A DNA stretch of 28,393 nucleotides from assembly GCA_023426345.1 (NCBI GenBank), contig JAFAAX010000181.1:1-28393 (forward strand). Reading direction: 5' to 3'. Below the pieces are notes generated by a model that did not search any database, was not told the DNA's origin, and saw only the letters and a list, made by a program, of their open reading frames with translations. Shown here piece by piece: positions 22,080-28,393 of this stretch; the first letter of the stretch is position 1; each line of letters opens with the position of its first letter. The position numbers were made by a program, and so were the translations under genes. Source of the stretch: Actinomycetes bacterium. GTDB taxonomy: Bacteria; Actinomycetota; Actinomycetes; Actinomycetales; Actinomycetaceae.

Positions 22080-24074
22080 TCACAGCATGAAGCCGAGGAC
22101 GATGGCCAGGGCGACGACCACGCCGCCCAGGATGTAGGACGCGTAGGCGCGCACATACCCCGTCTGGGTCGTTGCGACCGCCTTGCCGGCGCCCTGCGCG
22201 ACGGTGCCCAGTCCCTCGGCCGCCCCGTCGACGACCACGCGGTCTCCGACCGTCGCGGCGGTGACGAGGGCGACGCCGGGCGCCATGAACAGGGTCTCGT
22301 TGACCGCGTCCTGGTAGAGGTCGTTGCGGGCCGCCACCGTGAGCGCGTTGCCGGCGGGCACCGCCGTGGGCACCTCCGCCGCTCCGTAGCGCCGCCAGGC
22401 CAGGTAGGCCCCGCCCAGGACGAGCACGAGGGTGGCGATCTGGATGGCGATCTCCGGCAGCACGGGCTCGCCGTGCCCCAGGGTGCCGATCGCCGGGGTC
22501 AGCCAGTCCGTGAAGGCCCCGCCGATGGACAGGAGGCCGCCGACGGCGACCGCCCCGATCGCGAGGATGATCATGGGGACGGTCATCAGCGGCGAGGACT
22601 CGTGGGGGTGCACGGGGGCGCCCTCGGCCTCGGTGGTCCAGCGGGCCTTGCCGTGGAAGATCATGAAGAACAGGCGGGACATGTAGAACGCGGTGATCCC
22701 CGCGCCGACCATCGCGACCAGCCCGTAGACCCACCCGATCCACGGGGCCGACGCCGTTCCGAAGGTGTCGGCGGCGAAGGCGGCCTCGATGATCTTGTCC
22801 TTCGAGAAGAACCCGGAGAACGGCGGGACGCCGAGGATGGCCAGCCATCCCATCATGAACGTGATCCACGTCGTCGTCATGACGGTGCGCAGGGCGCCGA
22901 ACCGGCGCATGTTCACCTGGTCGGACATCGCGTGCATGACGGAGCCCGCGCCCAGGAACATCAGGGCCTTGAAGAAGCCGTGGGTGAACAGGTGGAAGAT
23001 CGCGAAGGCCCAGCCGATCGGGCCCAGGCCGGCGCCCAGCATCATGTAGCCGATCTGGGACATCGTCGAGGCCGCGAGGACCTTCTTCATGTCGTCTTTC
23101 GCGGAGCCGATGACGGCCCCGATCAGCAGCGTGATCGCGCCGACGATCGCGACGGCGGTGGCCGCCGCGGGGGCGGCCAGGTAGACGGCGCCGGAGCGGA
23201 CGATCAGGTAGACGCCGGCGGTGACCATGGTCGCGGCGTGGATGAGGGCCGACACGGGGGTCGGACCCGCCATGGCGTCGCCCAGCCACGCCTGCAACGG
23301 GAACTGCGCGGACTTGCCGCAGGCGGCGACCAGCAGGAAGATCCCGATGACCGTGGCCTGGGCCTGGGGCAGCGCGCCGACGCCGGCGGAGACGTCCGCC
23401 ATGTCGAGGGTGCCCAGGTACGCCACCATCGCCATCATCGCGACGAGCAGGCCCATGTCGCCCACGCGGTTCATGACGAAGGCCTTCTTCGCGGCCGTCG
23501 CGTTGTCCGGCACCTGGTTCCAGAAGCCGATGAGCAGGTAGGACGCCAGGCCGACGCCCTCCCAGCCGACGAACAGCACCGGATAGGAGTCCGCGAGGAC
23601 CAACGTGAGCATGGCCGCGATGAACAGGTTGAGGTAGGCGAAGAATCGCCGGCGGTCGGCGTCGTGCTCCATGTAGGCCACGGCGTAGACGTGGATGAGG
23701 GACCCGACGAAGGTCACCAGCATGACGAACGTCATGGACAGCGGGTCGACCAGCAGCCCCACCTTCACCGAGAGGTCCCCGGCGGGGATCCAGGCGAACA
23801 GCTCGGAGGCCATGCGCCGCGACGCGGGGTCCGCGCCGAGCATCTGGACCAGGACGACCGCGCCGACGGCGAAGGACGCCCACGAGGCCGCGACGGCCAG
23901 CCAGTGGCCCCACCCGTCCGAGCGGCGCCCGAGCAGGAGCAGCGCGACGGCGGAGGCCAGCGGGATCGCGATCATCAGCCAGGCCAGCGAGGCGGCGCCC
24001 GTGGCCGGCGTGAGGCCGGCGGCGCCGTCGACGGCCTGGGCGCCGGCGATCATCGGGAGGGTTGCGAATGGCAT
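22080..24074 (-). CDS. nuoL: NADH-quinone oxidoreductase subunit L
   Basis: NuoL is the most distal proton-pumping subunit of the membrane arm and carries the long lateral helix along it. The 664-residue product shows LFVGWEGVGLASYLLIGFW (Glu172), MNRVGDMGLLV, KSAQFPLQAWLGDAMAGPTPVSALIHAATMV in the channel region, and STMSQIGYMMLG. The C-terminal part (about 500-664) includes extra hydrophobic helices. The ATG at 24072-24074 follows GGGAGG, 14 bases after the nuoK stop. Confidence 0.97.
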   Translation of the reverse strand: MPFATLPMIAGAQAVDGAAGLTPATGAASLAWLMIAIPLASAVALLLLGRRSDGWGHWLAVAASWASFAVGAVVLVQMLGADPASRRMASELFAWIPAGDLSVKVGLLVDPLSMTFVMLVTFVGSLIHVYAVAYMEHDADRRRFFAYLNLFIAAMLTLVLADSYPVLFVGWEGVGLASYLLIGFWNQVPDNATAAKKAFVMNRVGDMGLLVAMMAMVAYLGTLDMADVSAGVGALPQAQATVIGIFLLVAACGKSAQFPLQAWLGDAMAGPTPVSALIHAATMVTAGVYLIVRSGAVYLAAPAAATAVAIVGAITLLIGAVIGSAKDDMKKVLAASTMSQIGYMMLGAGLGPIGWAFAIFHLFTHGFFKALMFLGAGSVMHAMSDQVNMRRFGALRTVMTTTWITFMMGWLAILGVPPFSGFFSKDKIIEAAFAADTFGTASAPWIGWVYGLVAMVGAGITAFYMSRLFFMIFHGKARWTTEAEGAPVHPHESSPLMTVPMIILAIGAVAVGGLLSIGGAFTDWLTPAIGTLGHGEPVLPEIAIQIATLVLVLGGAYLAWRRYGAAEVPTAVPAGNALTVAARNDLYQDAVNETLFMAPGVALVTAATVGDRVVVDGAAEGLGTVAQGAGKAVATTQTGYVRAYASYILGGVVVALAIVLGFML

Positions 24075-24088
24075 GTCAGGGTCCTCCC

Positions 24089-24388
24089 TCAGTTCTTCAG
24101 CAGGTTGACGTCGTCGACGCTGGTCGTGTTGCGCGACCGGAAGATCGACACGATGATCGCCAGCCCGACCACGACCTCGGCCGCGGCGACCACCATGACG
24201 AAGAACGCCATGATCTCGCCGGACACGTCGCCGTGGAGGCGCGCGAAGGTGACGAACACGAGGTTCGCGGAGTTGAGCATGAGCTCGACCCCCATCAGGG
24301 AGATCACCGCCGATTTGCGCACCAGGACGACGGCCGCCCCGATGGAGAACAGCACCGCGGCGAGTGCCAGGTACCAGCCCAGAGTCAC
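24089..24388 (-). CDS. nuoK: NADH-quinone oxidoreductase subunit K
   Basis: NuoK is a small three-helix membrane subunit in the proton path between the quinone site and the antiporter-like subunits. The 99-residue product has the family length, the conserved Glu in GVELMLNSANLVFV (helix 2) and the second Glu in AAAEVVVGLAI (helix 3). The GTG start at 24386-24388 overlaps the nuoJ stop as GTGA; its AGGAGGAGG ribosome-binding site lies in the last codons of nuoJ. Confidence 0.98.
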   Translation of the reverse strand: MTLGWYLALAAVLFSIGAAVVLVRKSAVISLMGVELMLNSANLVFVTFARLHGDVSGEIMAFFVMVVAAAEVVVGLAIIVSIFRSRNTTSVDDVNLLKN

Positions 24389-25488
24389 TTCTCCTCCTCC
24401 TTCGGGTCCGTCGCGTCGGTCGGCGCGGGCTCACCGGGGACCGCGGGGCCCTCGGGGTCGGCGCTGGACCCGGGTCCGGTGACCTGATCCGTGCCGGGGG
24501 CCCCGGCGTCCAGGTGCTCCGGCTCGTCCGCGCTCACGATGCCGGGACCCGAGGGGGCGGTCGACTCCTCGGGGCGGGCCTGCGGCTGCCGGAGGCCGTC
24601 GGGGGCTCCCGGGCCGGGCATTCCCCAGGCGCCGGAGCGCTCCACGGACTCGGTGGCGGCCGCGCCGTACAGGGCCTCGCTGGTGTCGCCGGAGCGCTCC
24701 AGCTGGAGGGAGGCGGCGACCTCGGGGGACACCTCGGCCAGAGAGCGGTCGAGGCCGCGCACGCGCAGCACGCGGGGCACGGACTCCTCGACGGGGCCCA
24801 TCGTCTCCCCCGACAGGGCGGGCACGTCGACGGCGTTGGACTCGGCGTACACGCCGGGCGCCGGGAGCTGGCCGATGTGGCGCCCCGTGTCCGCGAAGGC
24901 CCGCATCTTCGCCTCGGCGGTGGTGCGCTGGCCGATCGCCGGGCCGAGGCGATCGGTGTGGGTGAGCAGCATGGCGCCGATCGCGGAGGTGATGAGCAGC
25001 ATCCCGGCGAGTTCCATCGACAGCCAGTGCTCCGAGAACAGTGAGACGGCGATCTGCGTGATCGGCTTGTTGCTGTAGGGGTCCCCGTCGATGCCCACGG
25101 CGTCGGACACCGTGGTGTGGGCGAGGACGCCGATGAGGATGACCGCCAGGCCCAGTGCCAGCAGCACGGCGCCGACGATGGCGCCGCGGCGCTGGCGCTG
25201 ATACTCGTCGGAGGCGCCGACGCCGATCATCATGAGGACGAACAGGAACAGCATCATGATCGCGCCGGTGTAGACGACCACCTGGACGGCCCCCAGGAAG
25301 GGCGCGCCGAGCGCGAAGTAGAGCAGGGCCAGGCCGAGCATGACGGCGATCATGCTGATCGCGGCGTAGACGGCCTTCTTGAAGAACAGGACGCCCAGGG
25401 CGCCGACGACCATGACGACCGCCACGCACCAGAACAGGATCACCTCCCCCGTGCTGCCCATCGCGGGCCAAGAGGCCATGGGGTTCAC
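24385..25488 (-). CDS. nuoJ: NADH-quinone oxidoreductase subunit J with long C-terminal tail
   Basis: NuoJ supplies membrane helices near the quinone chamber. The first 180 residues hold five hydrophobic helices and the conserved VQVVVYTGAIMMLFLFVLMM (about 69-88). They are followed by about 187 hydrophilic residues rich in Pro, Gly, Glu, Ser and Ala, without recognisable domains and ending in DPKEEEK. At 367 residues it is about twice the length of E. coli NuoJ; other actinobacteria also have extended forms. The GTG start at 25486-25488 overlaps the nuoI stop as GTGA, with GAGGAGG upstream. Confidence 0.95.
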   Translation of the reverse strand: MNPMASWPAMGSTGEVILFWCVAVVMVVGALGVLFFKKAVYAAISMIAVMLGLALLYFALGAPFLGAVQVVVYTGAIMMLFLFVLMMIGVGASDEYQRQRRGAIVGAVLLALGLAVILIGVLAHTTVSDAVGIDGDPYSNKPITQIAVSLFSEHWLSMELAGMLLITSAIGAMLLTHTDRLGPAIGQRTTAEAKMRAFADTGRHIGQLPAPGVYAESNAVDVPALSGETMGPVEESVPRVLRVRGLDRSLAEVSPEVAASLQLERSGDTSEALYGAAATESVERSGAWGMPGPGAPDGLRQPQARPEESTAPSGPGIVSADEPEHLDAGAPGTDQVTGPGSSADPEGPAVPGEPAPTDATDPKEEEK

Positions 25489-26219
25489 TGCTGAGCCTCC
25501 TCAGTGGTGGTGGCGGCGACCGACGCGGTCGCCAGGGAGGGGTCGTCGGGGCGGTGCGCGCGCACCCAGTCGACCTGGGGCTGCGTCGGACCCGTCACGG
25601 CGCCGCGGTAGTAGTCCCCGTCCGACAGTCCGGCGACCATCGGGTGGGGCGGCGCCAGCATGCCGTCGGACAGCGGGACGAGGAGATCCTGCTTCTCGTA
25701 GATCTCCGTCTCGCGGTCGTACTCGGCCAGTTCGAAGTCGTGGCCCATCGTGAGCGCGCGCGTCGGGCAGGCCTCGATGCACAGGCCGCAGAAGATGCAG
25801 CGCAGGTAGTTGATCTGGTAGACGCTGCCGAACCGCTCGCCGGGGCTGTACTGCGCGTCGGGCGTGTTCGAGGCGGCCTCCACCAGGATCGCGTCCGCCG
25901 GGCACGCCCAGGCGCACAGCTCGCAGCCGATGCACTTCTCCAGGCCGTCCGCGTAGCGGTTGAGGTGGTGGCGGCCGTGGAACCGGGGCTGGAGGTAGGG
26001 CCCCTCGAAGGGGTACTGCTCCGTGGCGTCGGGGCCGAAGAAGGAGGTGATCGTCACGCCGTATCCGGCGACCGGGGCGAAGAACTCGCCGACCGGCCCG
26101 CGGGGGTCGTGCTCGTAGCGCATCTCCTCGGTGGGGACGGGCGCGGCGAACTTCCCGTTCCTCTTGGGCTCGACGTCCGGACGCCAGGCGTCCGGGTCGT
26201 TCTGCCTCTTCTTGCTCAT
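25485..26219 (-). CDS. nuoI: NADH-quinone oxidoreductase subunit I
   Basis: NuoI is a peripheral-arm ferredoxin-type subunit carrying two [4Fe-4S] clusters (N6a and N6b) that pass electrons towards the quinone site. The 244-residue product shows CIGCELCAWACP (Cys96, 99, 102, 106) and CIFCGLCIEACP (Cys141, 144, 147, 151). The N-terminus has a basic and acidic extension before GFFAPVAGYG-like sequence, and the C-terminal 70 residues are hydrophilic. The ATG at 26217-26219 overlaps the nuoH stop as ATGA; GAGGAGGAGG lies upstream. Confidence 0.97.
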   Translation of the reverse strand: MSKKRQNDPDAWRPDVEPKRNGKFAAPVPTEEMRYEHDPRGPVGEFFAPVAGYGVTITSFFGPDATEQYPFEGPYLQPRFHGRHHLNRYADGLEKCIGCELCAWACPADAILVEAASNTPDAQYSPGERFGSVYQINYLRCIFCGLCIEACPTRALTMGHDFELAEYDRETEIYEKQDLLVPLSDGMLAPPHPMVAGLSDGDYYRGAVTGPTQPQVDWVRAHRPDDPSLATASVAATTTEEAQQ

Positions 26220-27571
26220 TCGGGGTCCTCCTCCTCACGGGTTGCGGACGGTCCCTCGGACACCGTGGCGGCGATGGGCGCGCGGCCGGCCCGCGGGCTG
26301 GGCGGCAGGGTCTGGCCGGGCAGAGGCGGGACGGGGAAGCCGCCCGCCATCGGGTCGAACGGGACCGCCGCCTGCTCCTCCGCGGCTTTCTCGGCGGCAG
26401 CCTCCCGGCGCATCTCGCGCGCGTCGGCGATCCACATGACGGCCATGACGACGACGAAGATCGCGACAATCGCGCCCAGCAGCTGCGGCAGGCTCAGCGA
26501 CAGGAAGCTCGTGGCCCCCCGCAGGACCGCCACGGCGACCACCCATCCCAGCGCGATGGGGATGAGCCGCTTCCAGCCGAACGACATGAACTGGTCGTAG
26601 CGGATGCGGATCAGGGTGCCGCGGGTCCAGATGATGAGGAACATGAAGAACCACACCTTGAGGAGGAACCACAATATCCCCCACCAGCCGTCGTTGAGGG
26701 GCGCGATGTGGCTGAAGGGCCACGGCGCGTGCCAGCCGCCCAGGAACATCGTGGTGGCCACCGCCGACACGTTGAGCATGTTGATGTACTCGGAGAGGTA
26801 GTACCACCCGAACTTCATGCCGGTGTACTCGGTCATGTGGCCCGCGACCAGCTCCCCCTCGGCCTCGGGGAGGTCGAAGGGCAGGCGGTTGATCTCACCG
26901 ACCGCGGAGATGCAGTAGATGACGAAGGCGGGGATCAGGATGAAGTACCAGAAGCGCCCCTGGCTGGCGACGATCTGGGAGGTCGACATGGAGCCCGTCA
27001 TGAGGAACACGGACACCAGCGCCAGGCCCATCGAGAGCTCGTAGGAGATCACCTGGGCCGAGGAGCGCACCGCCCCGTACAGCGGCAGCGTGGAGCGCGC
27101 CGACCAGCCGCCCAGGACGATGCCGTACAGGCCCAGCGAGGTGATCGCGAGGATGTAGAGCGTCGCCACCGGCATGTCCGCCAGCTGCAGCGGCGTCGAA
27201 TGGCCGAACATCGACACGTTCGGCCCCATCGGGATGACCGCCATCGTGCTGAAGGCGCAGAACGCGGCCAGCGTCGGGCCCAGCCAGTACAAGAAGTTGT
27301 CCGAGCGGTCCGTCGAGCGGATGTCCTCCTTGAAGAGGAGCTTGACGGCGTCGGCGACGGCTTGGAGCAGGCCCAGGGGACCGGCGACGTTCGGGCCCGG
27401 ACGGGTCTGCATGCGCCCCAGGCCGCGGCGCTCGACCCACAGCGCCATGATGACGCCGACGATCAGGTACACAATGATGAAGACCGCCTTGATGAGGGTC
27501 AGCCACCACGTCTCCTGGGAGAAGTCCGCCGCCGTGTAGTCGGGGACCGCCATCGTGAGAGGGATGTTCAC
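26216..27571 (-). CDS. nuoH: NADH-quinone oxidoreductase subunit H
   Basis: NuoH anchors the peripheral arm and forms much of the quinone-binding chamber. The 451-residue product has about eight helices and the motifs ERRGLGRMQTRPGPN (about 47-61) and EINRLPFDLPEAEGELVAG with its conserved acidic loop residues. The C-terminal 60 or so residues form a Pro/Ala/Glu-rich cytoplasmic tail ending in REEEDPE. The GTG start at 27569-27571 overlaps the nuoG stop as GTGA, with GGAGG seven bases upstream. A downstream ATG (six codons in) is a less likely alternative. Confidence 0.96.
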   Translation of the reverse strand: MNIPLTMAVPDYTAADFSQETWWLTLIKAVFIIVYLIVGVIMALWVERRGLGRMQTRPGPNVAGPLGLLQAVADAVKLLFKEDIRSTDRSDNFLYWLGPTLAAFCAFSTMAVIPMGPNVSMFGHSTPLQLADMPVATLYILAITSLGLYGIVLGGWSARSTLPLYGAVRSSAQVISYELSMGLALVSVFLMTGSMSTSQIVASQGRFWYFILIPAFVIYCISAVGEINRLPFDLPEAEGELVAGHMTEYTGMKFGWYYLSEYINMLNVSAVATTMFLGGWHAPWPFSHIAPLNDGWWGILWFLLKVWFFMFLIIWTRGTLIRIRYDQFMSFGWKRLIPIALGWVVAVAVLRGATSFLSLSLPQLLGAIVAIFVVVMAVMWIADAREMRREAAAEKAAEEQAAVPFDPMAGGFPVPPLPGQTLPPSPRAGRAPIAATVSEGPSATREEEDPE

Positions 27572-28393
27572 CGGGCCACCTCCGCTGTGGCGCTCAACGC
27601 CACCGGGGACCCGGCGGCCCCCAGCGACTCGTGGACGAGGGATCCCTGCGAGCACTCCGGCACCCACACGACGTGGTCGGGCAGGTCCGAGGACTCGGCG
27701 GGAAGGGTGAGGGAACCGCGGTCGGTGGACAGCGTGAGCAGCGCACCCTCCTCGACCCCGGCCTGCGCCAGCGTCTCGCGCGAGGCCAGGACGACGGGCC
27801 GGCGGGCCGAGCCGGCCAGCCACGGCGCGCCGTCCTGCAGGCGGCCGGCGTCCAGCATCGGCTTGTGCGTGGCCAGCACGGCCTGTCCGGCGCCGACGGC
27901 CACGGGGGCCGGGGCCTCCGCCTCCTCGAAGGCGGGACGGGCGCCGGACCACTCCATCAGGGGGTTGACCTCGCCGTACAGGTCGTCCAGGGTCTCCACG
28001 CCCAGGTCGACGCCGAACTCCTGGGCCAACCGGCCCAGGACGTCGCGGTCGGTGAGCGAACGGGCGGACACGGCCTGGCCGAAGGGGCGCAGGCGGCCCT
28101 CCCAGTTGATGAACGTGCCGTTCTTCTCCAGCGGCGGCGCCACCGGCAGCACGACGTCCGCCAGCTCCGTCACCGCGGAGGCCCGCACCTCCAGGGAGAC
28201 CACGAACCCGGCGCCCTGGATCGCGCGCGCCGCGCCCTCGGGATCGTCCACGTCGCGCAGGTCCACGCCGCCGATGAGCAGCCCGGACAGCGCGCCGCCC
28301 GGCGCGTCCGCGTCGAGCATCGCGGCGGCGTCCCGCCCCCGCTCGCCGGGCAGGTCCCCCCAGCCCAGCGACGCGCGGGCGCCCTCGTCCTCC
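27568..28393 (-). CDS. nuoG: NADH-quinone oxidoreductase subunit G, C-terminal part
   Basis: The frame is open from the window edge to a TGA at 27568-27570, giving about 275 residues; the 5' part lies outside the window. What is present matches the end of the molybdopterin-oxidoreductase-like region of NuoG: VVSLEVRASAVTELADVVLP, then EKNGTFINWEGRLRPF, followed by the C-terminal dinucleotide-binding-like beta domain with PVVLASRETL and SLTLPAESSDLPDHVVWVPE. The N-terminal iron-sulfur cluster ligands are not in the window. NuoG belongs to the peripheral NADH-oxidising arm; its stop overlaps the nuoH start. Confidence 0.95.
   Translation of the reverse strand, partial: EDEGARASLGWGDLPGERGRDAAAMLDADAPGGALSGLLIGGVDLRDVDDPEGAARAIQGAGFVVSLEVRASAVTELADVVLPVAPPLEKNGTFINWEGRLRPFGQAVSARSLTDRDVLGRLAQEFGVDLGVETLDDLYGEVNPLMEWSGARPAFEEAEAPAPVAVGAGQAVLATHKPMLDAGRLQDGAPWLAGSARRPVVLASRETLAQAGVEEGALLTLSTDRGSLTLPAESSDLPDHVVWVPECSQGSLVHESLGAAGSPVALSATAEVAR

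Noticed and set aside
20404..23913. Very long minus-strand open frame running from nuoM upstream through nuoL
   Set aside because: Only the part below 22062 is nuoM. The upstream portion is an out-of-frame, Arg/Gly/Pro-rich reading of nuoL, typical of GC-rich DNA, while the nuoL frame carries the conserved motifs.

Overview
The window is about 28.4 kb of very GC-rich DNA from an actinobacterium. Supporting signs are an L11-L1-NusG-SecE block with the acidic NusG N-terminus usual in that phylum, many GTG starts, a nuo operon ending in a long-chain polyprenyl diphosphate synthase, an adrenodoxin-reductase-type ferredoxin reductase, an Excalibur-domain protein and an LAXTG-type sorting signal. 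The genus cannot be fixed from the sequence alone; an Actinomycetaceae-like or related organism is plausible. Most of the window is conserved housekeeping DNA. No CRISPR array, transposase, prophage or toxin-antitoxin pair was seen.

Layout. (1) 1-2913, minus strand: tRNA-Trp, secE, nusG, rplK, rplA. A clear intrinsic terminator lies between secE and nusG, and a long hairpin lies between nusG and rplK. (2) 3156-4370, plus strand: a class I aspartate-type aminotransferase. (3) 4415-4918, minus: a membrane-anchored Excalibur-domain protein. (4) 5137-7890, plus: a tight three-gene cluster of alpha/beta hydrolase, adenosine-deaminase-family enzyme and a second alpha/beta hydrolase. (5) 7901-11490, minus: murB, an MFS transporter, rpmG and tRNA-Met, tRNA-Thr and tRNA-Tyr. 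(6) 11595-12104, plus: a YajQ-family protein, converging on htpX (12114-12995, minus). (7) 13146-14768, minus: ferredoxin/flavodoxin-NADP reductase. (8) 15201-17432, plus: a secreted, cell-wall-sorted CpdB/UshA-type nucleotidase interrupted by one in-frame TGA between its two domains. (9) 17838-28393, minus: the 3' part of the nuo (complex I) operon, nuoG (partial) through nuoN, ending in a polyprenyl diphosphate synthase.

How the genes work together. Complex I feeds electrons into menaquinone. The synthase at the end of the operon very probably makes the isoprenoid side chain of that quinone, and a four-base stop/start overlap ties it to nuoN. The tRNA-Trp/secE/nusG/rplK/rplA block and the tRNA/rpmG block are translation, transcription and secretion functions.

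The most interesting signals are the in-frame TGA in the nucleotidase, the terminator plus second hairpin directly upstream of nusG (whose product acts on termination), three 22-bp-spaced sequence repeats upstream of the nucleotidase, a 19-bp inverted repeat near 17600-17711, and nuo ribosome-binding sites that double as Glu-rich C-termini.
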